64,000 bases of DNA from Liolophura sinensis (GCF_032854445.1 NC_088301.1:15188281-15252280), one strand, 5' to 3'. Positions 29,001-37,915 are shown, numbered from the stretch's first letter. Notes: generated by a model from the sequence alone, not told the origin. Made by a program: numbers and translations.

Positions 29001-29349
29001 CACAGTTACTGGATATAAATTAAATATCTGACTTAATTCATCCAGCTTTAAAACACGCTTTCTCTTTATTTACTTTCAGATAATACTGGATTGTCTCCCT
29101 TACATCCAATCTTGCATCAATCCGTTAATATACGGTTTCATGTCGAAGAATTTCAGACAGAGCATGAGGCTAGCATGCCGGCGACATTGCTACGTGTACG
29201 GCAAGAATTACGGTCCGGTTCGGCGGATCTTCGGAATGGACATAGACACGGATTCCCGGGCACAAAACGGGACTACACATTCATTTATCTCCCATAGAAC
29301 GGCCGCTAGAATGACGAGCCTTCGGCGCCAGGAAACTGTGCTTTATTAG
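5661..29349 (+). CDS. Class A (rhodopsin-family) neuropeptide-type GPCR, six coding exons
   Basis: Seven-helix plasma-membrane receptor, expected to bind a peptide outside and couple to a G protein inside. Exons 5661-6094, 7579-7702, 21501-21721, 23223-23412, 28362-28487 and 29080-29349 join in frame (intron phases 2,0,2,0,0) into 454 residues ending in TAG. Seen: N-glycosylation sequons at N9, N18 and N196; GNSLV in helix 1 (N65); LALAD in helix 2 (D93); C120 and C205 for the usual extracellular disulfide; ERY at 144-146; SWGP at 338-341 (helix 6, Ser in place of the common Cys); NPLIY at 379-383; Cys398/Cys402 as possible palmitoylation sites. The start has A at -3 and G at +4; an upstream in-frame GTG at 5616 is not needed. 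Family membership is clear. The ligand is not: the sequence recalls trissin/QRFP/CCK/allatostatin-type receptors, but I cannot place it. The 5' untranslated exons were not identified. Confidence 0.93.
6095..7578 (+). other. GPCR intron 1
   Basis: GT-AG intron of about 1.5 kb. Nearly half is a degenerate minisatellite (6335-7065). Open frames inside it are by-products of that repeat. No exon is seen. Confidence 0.85.
6335..7065. repeat. Degenerate minisatellite, unit about 50-55 bp
   Basis: A motif like TTTGAGAACATCTGTGTATC followed by a CTTATTCTTCCTA-like stretch recurs near 6401, 6486, 6573, 6647, 6690, 6745, 6797, 6847, 6896, 6942, 6976 and 7038. Copies are strongly diverged, so this is an old tandem array. 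Confidence 0.75.
7579..7702 (+). CDS. GPCR exon 2: second intracellular loop and helix 4
   Basis: Acceptor cttttcag, donor gtaagt. Begins by completing the ERY motif (then Y146), followed by VVIVHPM and a basic loop, then helix 4 containing VWIISMMASAP. One leading base plus 41 codons; ends in phase 0. Confidence 0.93.
9118..9215 (+). repeat. Dispersed repeat E, copy 1
   Basis: Shares ACCCTAACTGAGGTAAA and a CATTTCACCGGTTACG block with 18676-18760. Confidence 0.6.
9452..9541 (+). mobile_element. SINE-A, diverged tail half
   Basis: Matches from CAACCTGCGGAT to the tail GCACCAATCAAAT. Confidence 0.6.
10195..10250. repeat. AAT-type microsatellite
   Basis: Imperfect run of AATAAT units. Confidence 0.9.
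10321..10535. repeat. CATA microsatellite
   Basis: About 210 bp of (CATA)n with a few CACA and CGTA interruptions. It creates spurious frames of Tyr/His/Thr or Tyr/Val/Cys on both strands. Confidence 0.97.
11402..11610 (-). mobile_element. SINE-A copy
   Basis: Tail GTTTTACGCCGTGCTCAAGG through the B-box region (TGGACTTGAACTC) to GAGAGGCTCC. The head end is lost. Confidence 0.88.
11826..11890 (-). mobile_element. SINE-B core fragment
   Basis: Reverse complement of the SINE-B stretch running from GGTGTCTTCGGCATGATAC to GGCGGCATGGAC. Confidence 0.65.
11938..12254 (+). mobile_element. SINE-C copy
   Basis: Contains CAGGGTCAATCCTGGGTC, the core GACCCGTATCAGTATAATGG and GGCACATTACATGCA, and ends in a CTCACTCACTCAC tail. 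About 80 percent alike by eye to the copy at 42787. Confidence 0.85.
12959..13055 (+). mobile_element. SINE-A, tail half
   Basis: From GGCTCTGCCCGG to CAATCAAATAAATAAAT. Confidence 0.85.
13862..13974 (-). mobile_element. SINE-A, head half
   Basis: Minus-strand head with GGCCTCCGTAGCC at the 13974 end and a B-box-like TGAGTTAAAGCC. The tail is absent. Confidence 0.7.
14521..14650 (+). mobile_element. SINE-A, tail half
   Basis: From CCTCTCCGGCCGTACGTGGG to ACACCAATCAAAT, with a small internal deletion. Confidence 0.85.
16250..16320 (-). repeat. Dispersed repeat D, copy (minus)
   Basis: GCGTCGAAACAGACATTCGT and ACCAGCTGTCAACCAAGA match the complement of 37840-37900. Confidence 0.6.
16985..17212 (+). 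mobile_element. SINE-A copy
   Basis: Nearly full: head-derived GTTTAGCGTTCCAGCGCAGC, B box CAGTTCAAGTTC, and tail GTATAAGTGAAATATTCTTG. Confidence 0.85.
18636..18655. repeat. Poly-G tract
   Basis: Uninterrupted run of about 20 G directly after a SINE-A-like tail (TTTATTTATTTGATTG). Other G runs lie at 23091, 24279 and 55611. Confidence 0.95.
18676..18760 (+). repeat. Dispersed repeat E, copy 2
   Basis: Same order of blocks as 9118-9215: TTACATGAA, ACCCTAACTGAGGTAAA, TATTTCACCGGTTACG. Confidence 0.6.
21376..21460 (+). mobile_element. SINE-A, tail end
   Basis: From TCCTCCCACTTCAATGCTGG to GGCGTAAAACACCAATCAAA, ending about 40 bp before GPCR exon 3. Confidence 0.88.
21501..21721 (+). CDS. GPCR exon 3: second extracellular loop and helix 5
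   Basis: Acceptor gttttgacag, donor gtcagc. Encodes extracellular loop 2 with sequon N196 and disulfide Cys205, then helix 5 (LLMVVLPALVIIFCYVRVI) and the start of intracellular loop 3. Phase 0 in, phase 2 out. Confidence 0.93.
21837..22056 (+). mobile_element. SINE-A copy, diverged
   Basis: Begins GCCTCCGTGGCTTAGCGTGC and ends near AGATAAATAAATAAG. It lies just after GPCR exon 3, in intron 3. Confidence 0.85.
22678..22955 (-). mobile_element. SINE-A, full length with target duplication
   Basis: Best copy in the window. On the minus strand it runs from GGCCTCCGTGGCTCAGTCGG (A box) past TGTGAGTTCAAGTCC (B box) to an ATTTATTT-rich tail. Flanked by TTTACACTGT at 22668-22677 and 22956-22965. 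Confidence 0.93.
23223..23412 (+). CDS. GPCR exon 4: third intracellular loop
   Basis: Acceptor ttaccactgtag, donor gtaaga. Residues about 260-323, rich in Lys, Arg and Ser, ending in ARKQ just before helix 6. The exon carries almost only loop 3. It enters in phase 2 and leaves in phase 0, so skipping it would break the frame. Confidence 0.9.
25486..25895 (+). repeat. Dispersed repeat D, copy (plus)
   Basis: Shares ACCGCTTAAC, AACAGTTGCAAT, CGACTGAGATAC, CATTGAAAAC, a GTTAGTGTTAACGTTG-like block and a GGTATACAAATGTC-like end with 37496-37915. Confidence 0.6.
25999..26063. repeat. AT dinucleotide microsatellite
   Basis: Uninterrupted (AT)n, about 32 units. Confidence 0.98.
26247..26300 (-). 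repeat. Dispersed repeat D, fragment (minus)
   Basis: ACGTCGAAACAGACATTCGT followed by GTACCAGCC, like 16257-16300. Confidence 0.55.
26430..26700 (+). repeat. Dispersed repeat D, diverged copy (plus)
   Basis: GTCCGCTTAGCCCATGGCTG at the start, GAACAGTTGAAATCAAG, and GTATACGAACGTCTGG at the end match the order of the copy at 25486. Confidence 0.45.
28362..28487 (+). CDS. GPCR exon 5: helix 6 and third extracellular loop
   Basis: Acceptor tatctcaacag, donor gtaaga. Encodes VIKMLIAVIVVFVLSWGP and the following loop into helix 7. 42 codons, phase 0 at both ends. Confidence 0.93.
28812..28930 (+). other. tRNA-like Pol III box pair inside an inverted repeat
   Basis: CTGACCGAGTGGTT is a near-consensus A box of the Ser/Leu tRNA class, and TGTTCGAGTCC is a consensus B box about 65 bases later. 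CTAGCAGAGGAC (28836-28847) and its complement (28908-28919), with weaker extension outwards, enclose the B box. Likely a tRNA-derived repeat or pseudogene, not a folded tRNA. Confidence 0.5.
29080..29349 (+). CDS. GPCR exon 6: helix 7 and cytoplasmic tail
   Basis: Acceptor tactttcag. Encodes PYIQSCINPLIYGF (NPxxY), helix 8 with MSKNFR, a Cys-containing basic stretch, and a tail of about 60 residues ending TVLY before TAG. Confidence 0.93.
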   Translation: MILDCLPYIQSCINPLIYGFMSKNFRQSMRLACRRHCYVYGKNYGPVRRIFGMDIDTDSRAQNGTTHSFISHRTAARMTSLRRQETVLY

Positions 29350-30597
29350 ACCTTAATTGGCGATAAGTGACTGCAACAACTCATCCATATCGACATACAA
29401 TGGCCATCTTTCACAAAAAGAATACCGCTGAGTATTGCAACAGGCAAACTTGCAGCAAATAAAACGGGAGTGTATATAAGAGGGACAATATTTACGCTGA
29501 CAGACGCTCATTGGCCGGGAAATATCGACAAATATATTTATTCCTCCCAAGTGCTCGATAGACAAATCGTAGGCATGAGTCAAAATTTCTGCATGCAAGG
29601 GATGTTCTAGCCGTCATTCTATAATGTTAGAATGATTTACAGTTGGCAGATAATTTGACTTTTGAAACTTAAAAACAGAAAACAAAATGAGTCAGAACCC
29701 AATAAGTACCCACATAAATTTGAACGGTAAAACTGTCCCATTCTGATTCATTCTCGTTGAATATTCTGTATTTATGACCGTCATTGGAATATGTTGAATA
29801 CACTGGACTGTATAACTCCTGTAGGTCATAAAACCTCTATATAAATCATGCTGCCAACGCCCCGTCTATTTTATTGGTGTCGTGAAAGCGTGAAAATGTG
29901 CGTAGATGATAAATTAACCTATTTTCCTCTTGGATATCACATGACACGAGTTGTTGGCGGATTACTGGGAGTTCACTGGCTCCCCAACCATCATGGCGGC
30001 TTATTAATTTGATAAATTTGGTGCTCACGGAAACGTGTACATTAGTCAATTATAACTGCATGAGTTGAACTGTAAAATATAACCGTACAGAAATGTGTGT
30101 CTTCTGATTTCTTTGTCTTCTTGATGACCCCCAGGGTTATATCGGTCACGCGGCCAATGAGCACTAACGGATATCTTCAGACTTTCCGTGATTAATGAAG
30201 CTTTCGTTTTTCTGCCACGATGGGCGACAATAAAGTTGATATATACGGGCCCTGTGTCAGCATTAAACTTTCCACGTGCCAGTTCCTGATAAACTCCCCC
30301 CCCCCCAAACAAAATAAAAAAAACATTGCCAACATTTCCTCTGAATCAATAACAGTGCGTTCAGGATCAATTAGATGTCAGTGGCAAAAATGCTAGTGCT
30401 TATAAAATAACGTTCCATAAATCCACAAATTTCTCTTTTATGCTTTTATGTACATTTTGGTTATATGTTTACCAATGGAAAGAGTTTGTAATAAAAGGTC
30501 ATTACTGGAGACGAGACTAATAAAAGCCAGCATTTTGCGTTTGATTGTTCATTCCAGAACGATGAATTTCCTAAAAATGTGAACTGTACCGACGGAC
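29350..30597. other. Intergenic DNA after the GPCR
   Basis: AT-rich. Contains the putative GPCR poly(A) signal and a C run at 30296. No gene is seen. Confidence 0.7.
29458..29463 (+). promoter_or_regulatory. Candidate polyadenylation signal of the GPCR
   Basis: AATAAA about 110 bp past the GPCR stop codon. Position and sequence fit; use was not tested. Confidence 0.45.
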
Positions 30598-30923
30598 CTC
30601 ATTCATCGAGGGGTCCATATCGGTCGGGAGACCCGAGATCGAATCTGTGTGGAGTCATAATAATAGAATAGTGCTTGTTGCTGTGTGGCGTGGCGGTCAG
30701 TAGTGAAGAGTTATAGAGCAAGAAAACAGGGACTGGTTGGCCCAGTGTCAGTATAATGTGAATGGGTGACGTGTCATGTTTAGCTTCTTTGGCATGATAC
30801 TTCAGTGGCAGCAACACTTTGGCGGCATGGACTCGCCCTGCCACATCATGGATATACAAACACTTAATGGTTCCTCATCGTCATTTGACTGAAAATTTGT
30901 TACGACGTGCAACGTTAAGCATG
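30598..30923 (+). mobile_element. SINE-B copy
   Basis: Runs from the B-box area (CCCGAGATCGAATC) through GGTTGGCCCAGTGTCAGTAT to GACGTGCAACGTTAAGC, where the mariner-like element interrupts its tail. Confidence 0.85.
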
Positions 30924-30927
30924 TATA

Positions 30928-30956
30928 ACTCAACAAAAATATAAACGCAAAAACCA
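30928..30956 (+). repeat. Left terminal inverted repeat of mariner-like element
   Basis: ACTCAACAAAAATATAAACG onward, preceded by TATA. Confidence 0.75.
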
Positions 30957-31236
30957 AGAATGTCATGTTAAAATGACCTTTCACGAAATATGCATGCCAA
31001 AATGATTGTTTTCCTCAAATGAATTGGCAAATTTCAAATGACCATGAACTTCCAGTTAGTTTACTCACAGGTTGAGTTACTCATGTTGTGCGAAATGAAA
31101 GATGACAATGTTGTGATCAGTCCGCCTGGCCAGTACACGGGCACTCCTTACAGTTGGGACAATGAAAGGGCACTTCATATCATGAAATGTGGACTTTTGT
31201 TACTTGTCGACATGCCACAGTTGTCCACACTCATGC

Positions 31237-31443
31237 ATGGAGCGTGCCATTGGCATGCTCAATGCCGGAATGTCAGCAACAGCAATGGCGGCACACTTCA
31301 ATGAGAGTCATTCCACAATCAGACGCTTATCAACACGTTTCCGAGAGACTAGGAGATCTGTAAAGCGCCCACATGGCCGACGACCACGTGTGGCCACGCC
31401 CACACAGGATCGTCACATCGGCACCTTCGACACGAACTACTGA
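31237..31443 (+). pseudogene. Tc1/mariner-like transposase, N-terminal fragment
   Basis: MERAIGMLNAGMSATAMAAH, then IRRLSTRFRETRRS, GRRPRVATPTQDRHI: a helix-turn-helix DNA-binding domain and GRPR-like hook as in Tc1-type transposases. Stops after 68 codons; the DDE catalytic domain is missing. Confidence 0.8.
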
Positions 31444-31825
31444 GGAAAGTGCTGGGCTTGATGTTGATGTTTATGCGTAGGAGATGTACCGCTCATCTTG
31501 ATGACAACGGGGCCATACTCGGTATAGTGCTGAGTATTGTGAACTGTCATTACCAACCATGCTCTTTTGACGCTGCCATAGCTCCTGGGTTAATTTTAAT
31601 TTAATTCTTTATTTGTTTACTGAGGATATCCCACAACCCATGGGTCACTAGGGGGTCTCCTCAAACTTATATACATCATACATTTATATAATCAAAACTT
31701 GATAGTGAAGAATAACATATTTACAATACACATAGGCGTCCAATACTGCACACACTCATATACTTCATTAAGTACCGATTATATAACTGTTTTAAGAATG
31801 GGTTTCAGTCTTAGCACTTTGTACC

Positions 31826-32371
31826 TTAAAAGGAGCTTGTTTGAACTACTTGGTGAGTACGATGGATAAATCTTCGAGTATCTTGAATGAATTTTTGCAC
31901 AGAACAGAATATGGTTTTATTGTCTTCAAGAGATAGGTCATTTGATCCAAAAAGTAAAATATTTGAGATACGTTTTGAGCAATGCGGAAGGAAAATAGAT
32001 AAGTGAGCATTTGGAGAAATCGTTTTAGTAAACCTGTCGAACATGTGCTTCCTTTGAGCGGCATATGCGGGACATTCAATAAGAAAATGATGAGAATTTT
32101 CACATTTGTAATTACATTTATGACAAGACTGGTCATCTGAAAGGCCATTGGTAAATAAGTCTGCGTGAAGAGCGCTCAGTCCCATCCGCATCCTATAATG
32201 CAGTATCGAGGAAAATGTTACAAAAGAATCGTACAGTACGGAAATAGTAATGCTGTCAACAAAACTAGGTTTGAGATAGGATTTAAGCTTTTCTAGAGAG
32301 TCGTGACGAAAGTGGAGAGGTATTGAATTCCAATGTTTAATTGTTTGGGGAATAAATGACGACATGTACAA
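31826..32371 (-). pseudogene. LINE protein piece 5: C-terminal Cys/His segment
   Basis: FIPQTIKHWNSIPLHFRHDS, then CHKCNYKCENSHHFLIECP, a zinc-knuckle-like end common in this LINE group. Confidence 0.85.
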
Positions 32372-32438
32372 CTGGATACGACCTTTGGGAAGACGGATGT
32401 TGTGCTTATTTCGTAGATTGTATGTACTGGCGACAGCT

Positions 32439-33347
32439 TCATATCCGCATGGTAGTAATTTTTTTCAAATAAGGAGGCGATAGCCCATTTATAATTTTAT
32501 GGAAGAGAAGAATTCTGTGGGATCTACGTCTCACATAAAGCGGTTCCCATCTTAGTTCATTTGATAATTTACTATACGATGTCCGACATAGGCCCCCAGA
32601 ACAGAGAAGAGCAGCTCTTCGCTGAATTGTTTCAAGTTTTTGAGACAACACTATACCGCAATTGTCAAACAGGATGTCACCATATTCGATGGTAGATCTT
32701 ATTTGACTGAAGTATAGAGTTTTCAAACATTTTCGGGTAAGGCATTTCTTACATCGGTTGAGAATACTCAGTTTTTTGTTACATTTATTAACTAAGTTTC
32801 TAATGTGTTCGTCCCATTTCCCATTTTGTTGTAAAAAGATCCCAAGGTGTTTGTGGGACTGAACGCTCTTCACCTCCGTGCCATTAAGATACAGTTTGGG
32901 ATAGGAACAATTTCCCTTTAATGATACAAGTAAATAAACTGTCTTAAGAGCATTGAATGTGACACACCATTGATTTGCCCACGATGCTAACTTGTTAAGG
33001 TCACGGTTCAGTCTAGTTTCTGAGACTGGTAGTTCTTTAATTTCTTCTAACAAGGATGTGTCGTCAGCAAATATATTTATGTCACATTCAATATTAGTAT
33101 TTATATCATTTATGAAGATAAGAAACAACAAAGGACCAAGTGCAGAGCCCTGGGGAACTCCTGAGTACGTAGGATTCGAGCTAGATTCTTTACCGTTGAG
33201 GCAAACAGAGATTGATCGATCAGATAAGTAATCATTTATCCACGCCAGTAACATTCCTCCAATGGCCATCTGCCTCAACTTAAATAGTAAACCTGTGTGC
33301 CAAACCTTGTCAAAGGCTTTGCTTACATCCAAGAATACCAAACACAT
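32439..33347 (-). pseudogene. LINE protein piece 4: reverse-transcriptase catalytic core
   Basis: FLDVSKAFDKVWH, SGVPQGSALGPLLFLIFIND and IFADDTSLL (FADD at residues 93-96) are the polymerase motifs. Later QRRAALLCSGG and thumb region. Confidence 0.92.
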
Positions 33348-33351
33348 ATCA

Positions 33352-34218
33352 TTACCGTTGTCTAAACCTATAAATATTATGGACGATTTTAGTTAGTTGA
33401 CAGATAGTTGAATCACCACTTTTGAATCCTGCATTGTGAGGAATAAGAATATTGTTTATCGTAAGATATTGATATAAATGTTTATAGACGACTTTTTCAA
33501 ATACTTTGGATATCGATGGTTGAAGGCATACTGGTCTGTAGTTAGAAATACAATGTCGATCACCTTTTTTAAATACTGGGCAAACGCGGCATCTTTTCCA
33601 CGCGGACGGAAAGACGCCGTTTTGTAATGAAGAGTTAATTAGTTTAGTAAGCGAGGGTACCATACTTCCTACTGCACTCTGCAACATAAAATTACTGATC
33701 CCATCCGGACCTGATGCCTTCCTTGTATTTAACGAACTGAGACACTGACCAACTTCCATTTCAGTTATTTGTATACTGTTTAAACGAGTTGTAGTAACGA
33801 AGGAGAAGTCCGGCAAGTCGGGGACAGGAGATGGAAGGTCAGAATGTGATGCAAAGAATGCACAGAAAGCATTGGCCTTATCAATATCACTGGACACATT
33901 TTTACCATTTACAATTAGTGGTGGTATTGGAGGTTTTGCTTTAGAACCCAACAGTGATTTCATTGAAGACCAGTAAGTCTTGGTATCTAGATTTGGGTCA
34001 GATAGTTTGGTCTTTAGACGTGTAGCATAGCGACGAATTGCCTCTCTTTTGGCTGTGTTGGCCTCCCTTCTGGCTATATGGAAGCGAAATTTATCTTTTT
34101 CATTTTTAGATCTTTTATACTTTTTAAAGCATCTATTTCGAATTCGTAATTTCTTTATTTGGGATAGCTTCCTTACAGCATGACAGAAAAAGATTTGACC
34201 ATGCATACACTTTGTCAT
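33352..34218 (-). pseudogene. LINE protein piece 3: linker and reverse-transcriptase start
   Basis: KTYWSSMKSLLGSK, LNTRKASGPDGISNFML and VFKKGDRHCISNYRPVCL: fingers and palm motifs before the catalytic site. Confidence 0.87.
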
Positions 34219-34717
34219 TTATATCAGTGAAAACGTCACATATATCCCAGGGTGAGACAGACAGTAAGTTACGTAGACGGTCTATATCAGCACATTTAAG
34301 GTCCCATACATGTCTTTTAAAAGATTTAGGTTTATCATTGCACAGAACATCCAGTTTACAATAGATCGTGCAGTGGTCAAGATTAGCCATGGGACAAGCC
34401 ACTCCGTAATCTATTACATATCTCATATTGTCAGTGATTATTAGATCTAATAAATAAGCACTATCTTCCGTATATCTTGTCGGCTCATTCAGTATTTGAA
34501 ATAACTTTTTTCCAGCCAAAAGGTCGAAAAGTTTCATTTTTAATTCACTCTTATCATGGTATTTATTCCAGTCAATGCAGCGATCGTTAAAATCACCAAA
34601 TATTAGTAAAGCATGTGAGTTTTCTGATATAACAGAAGTGAGAGTAGAATCAAAGTTATCAATAAAAAGATCCCGTGATTCCGTTGATTGGTTAGGAGGG
34701 CGGTAACATACAAGCAA
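34133..34717 (-). pseudogene. LINE protein piece 2: endonuclease end and linker
   Basis: CYRPPNQ, LLIFGDFNDRCIDW and PTRY...LDLIITDN...DHCTIYCKL are the later endonuclease motifs (GDFN and the DH catalytic pair). Confidence 0.85.
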
Positions 34718-35318
34718 CTAATACACTTCTATTGAACAATTCAATTGTAATCCATAGCATTTCATTTTCATTTTCAAGATCTAATCTGCGTGTGATATTC
34801 AATGATGACTTACAATAAATGGCAACACCCCCACCATGCCTATCTCTGTCTTTCCTTATAATGTAGTACCCTTCTATATTAACTCTTTCATCTGGTATGG
34901 CAGAACTAAGCCAAGTTTCTGTTACACAAATAATATCGTAATCATGTTCTTTTACAAGTACGGTCGAGGCTTCGTCTAACTTAGAATATGATGACATTTG
35001 ATCATCAGGCTGAGCCAGAAGGCTCCTAGCATTAAAATGACAACATCTTAAGTTATGCGAGCTTGGTGGTCCCGGATTTTTATGTATATCTCCGCATCGC
35101 AGCAGTAATGCGATATTGACAATTAAAACGTAATTCAAGTTGTTTAACATACAAAGAATACCTATAATAACACAAAATAGTAAAGAGTCAGTAGCATTAC
35201 AAATCACTGTTAATCCATTCAGCAAGTTTATAAGTTTGATTAGGTGTACCCTACTTTTACAGCATACAAAGTTATACCAAGTCCCGATTGCCACACGATA
35301 TTGACTCAGGTAATCCAT
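34692..35318 (-). pseudogene. LINE protein piece 1: leader, 2A-like motif, endonuclease start
   Basis: Hydrophobic stretch (residues 46-73), then GDIHKNPGP at 76-84, then HFNARSL, ICVTETWL and GGGVAIYCKSSL, the first motifs of the endonuclease. The frame is lost at VACMLPP. Confidence 0.85.
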
Positions 35319-35969
35319 GACGTAACAACATTTAAGAAAGAAAGAAGCACATGTTCTAGCCTGGTTACCATCGTACTCACTTTATAACAGCTCGAATTTT
35401 TGTTTATTACGCATGTAGTTTTCGGTAAGGTCACGTGTAACATAGTCCAGTACATACAAGTAAGAATTTCAAAATAAATCACAAAAAATATGAGGTGTAA
35501 AGGTGCGTACATAGTACGTCCTCAGAAGCACCAGTCCCAGACAGAAGCGTATAGGGAGAGGTGAGGTATAGTTACTGGCACAATAAAGTATCATGAGGAA
35601 GTTATTAACAATGAGAGTTTGTTTACAAATATTATCACTAAGGTGAGTATTTTCAACTCATATATTGAGAATTGGGATTTGCCTAAAGGACACAACTATT
35701 AATCAGAAATGAGGGCCAATCTTCCGTATAGTTTTGAATGGTAATTATTTATCTACTTATCGGATAAACAACGATTTGGGCTCACTGGAAGGATACTGAA
35801 AAAATGGTCAAAGACAATACAAACAGATTGTACGTTTTGTTAAATTGCTGGGTTATTGCCTTAAATGTGAAAATATAGTGAAAATTGAAGCCACTACTGG
35901 TAATAAATACCTACCCAAATTGTTGAGGTAACACGTTATTTAATAGAGAGAGAAAACAATATAAAAAGT

Positions 35970-35997
35970 GGTTCATGCATTTATATTTTTGTTGAGT
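35970..35997 (-). repeat. Right terminal inverted repeat of mariner-like element
   Basis: Complement reads ACTCAACAAAAATATAAATG and continues CATGAACCA. Eighteen bases match the left end exactly. Confidence 0.75.
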
Positions 35998-36872
35998 GTA
36001 CATTTTTCGAGTGTCATTGCAGACACACTCATTAGCTAAATTATCAGCGACGGCCCAGTTCACTTTTATACTGTCAGCACTTATCTTCCTGAAGGCGGGC
36101 GAATCAGGCTACATGTATCAAGTTTGTTTCAAATTCTGCATAATATAATATAACCAACTACAGCATACATTGTAAACATTTTCACATAAGCATACGTTTC
36201 ATTTCACATAAACGTATAAGTTCCCTTCAGAAATACAAATATTAATATTTAACTTGGTAAAGTTTTACCGATCAGTAGTAAACATTTACCTAAACATGTG
36301 CTAGTGCTCAAAAAGATGCAGCCTATATTTGTAAACCCGTATTCGCTGAACGTTTACTATAAATTTTAAGTGTAGGGAGTAAGACCGGGGCCACGACGAC
36401 AATGTAACGGATGGCAAATAATGACACACAACCGATGAATTCCGGCCTTTGGCGACTATTCTACAGGGTTTTATTCTAATTGCTCATGTAACACTTAAAA
36501 TGTAGCTACTGACCCCCACCCCTTCCCTTCGTCTCTTGTTCCATGGCGTAAGCAAAATCAAGTCAAGAAGTGCAGTAATGTCCGTTGCAATTCATCAGAC
36601 GTCACCAATATAGAATTATTCAAATGTGCTCTCTTCACATTTAATATTAAATTACACACAAACAAGGCAACGAGACCAGGCCTCGGGGATGCTTATGACA
36701 TCAGAAGAATATTGGTTTGCGTACAAAAATGATATAAAGATCTACGGCACAAAAAGTAAAACCAGAGCAGTGACACCAGTGTCATGGATGACAAATGGTC
36801 ACACATAACCGGCAAAATGCAGCCGGCCTCTTGCCACCTTGCCTAAGTTAAGGTTTTATTGTAACAACCATG

Positions 36873-37109
36873 TTTGTTTATTTGATTGGAGTTTTACGCC
36901 GTACTCAAGAATATTTTACTATCACGGCGGCCAGCCTTATGGTGCGAGGAAACTGGACAGAGCCCGACGGAAACCCACGACCATCCGCGGGTTGCTGCCA
37001 GAGCTTTCCATGTATGGTCGCAGAGAAAACTACCATGAGCTGAACTCACCGAATTGGTGAAAGGCTTCTGGGCCACTGTGCCTGGCTGGCCCCCTCAGCC
37101 ACCGAGACT
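36873..37109 (-). mobile_element. SINE-A copy
   Basis: Tail TTTATTTGATTGGAGTTTTA at the left, head (AGTCTCGGTGGCTGAG on the minus strand) at the right. Confidence 0.88.
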
Positions 37110-37495
37110 CATGACGCACATATCACTAGTAGATCCAGTTCGACTCAGAGCCACATGGTACATCTTATCTGGTCCTGTAGTTGTGCAAACGCCAAAACGG
37201 TTCCTCTCAGTCTCGCATACTTAACGACAAGAGAGATAGTCTCAGTACTGACATTGTAAATTATCCTTACTCGTACAACAATACACCGAAGGGTGCTGCA
37301 TCTGGAGTGTACATGTCTTGCCTTGTATTATTTGTAGTACAGATCATGACTGTGTGCTATCAACGTCACAAGTTATTACTACAAAAACTGGTGTGTCAAA
37401 GTTATTCCATCAAACGACCTCACACTAGGTTTTTTCATTTTTACAATGAATATAATTCTCTTGTAAGTAAATATTGACAGAGTGCTTATCCCTGG

Positions 37496-37915
37496 TGCTC
37501 TTCTTCTTGCTTGTGTCAAATTCCGCTTAACTCGGCATAAGGGACATTATATTCATCGTGTTGAATTAGATCGCCAAGTCATATACATCAACAGTTGCAA
37601 TCAAGGCGCAACTGAGATACATATTTTAGTATTTACAATTTGGAGTCTAGCGTGGCACACGATCTGAATTCTGATTTCACCCATTCAGCTAGAACACGTC
37701 TTTCGTCTTTTCAACATCATTGAAAACCCTTTGCATGATTTGCGTGTAATTTCATACTTCATATACTTTCTTAGTTCTTTGGGGGTTTGTGTTAAACGTT
37801 GCTTGGGGAATTGGCCTTGCGGTTTTTGTCCTGGAACGTTCATCTTGGCTGACAGCTGGAATACGAATGTCTGTGTCGGACGCACAGATTTGGACTTTTG
37901 TGACAATAAGTTAAA
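37496..37915 (+). repeat. Dispersed repeat D, copy (plus)
   Basis: Pairs with 25486-25895. Its end (GACAGCTGGAATACGAATGT) is the complement of 16260-16300. Confidence 0.6.

Larger units (their letters stand above)
31600..35560 (-). mobile_element. CR1/Jockey-group LINE, nearly complete, frame-broken
   Basis: One open frame can be followed on the minus strand from about 35318 to 31826 in five pieces: N-terminal hydrophobic leader with a 2A-like motif, apurinic-type endonuclease, reverse transcriptase, and a C-terminal Cys/His-rich segment. Four single-base shifts (near 34710, 34160, 33365, 32460) separate the pieces, with no stop codon inside any piece. Ends are approximate; no target duplication was found. 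Confidence 0.88.
30924..36000 (+). mobile_element. Tc1/mariner-like element carrying a nested LINE
   Basis: Both ends carry ACTCAACAAAAATATAAA: direct at 30928-30945, inverted at 35980-35997. The similarity extends inwards (CGCAAAAACCA against TGCATGAACCA). An N-terminal transposase fragment starts at 31237. The catalytic part was not found. A LINE occupies most of the interior. Confidence 0.75.
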
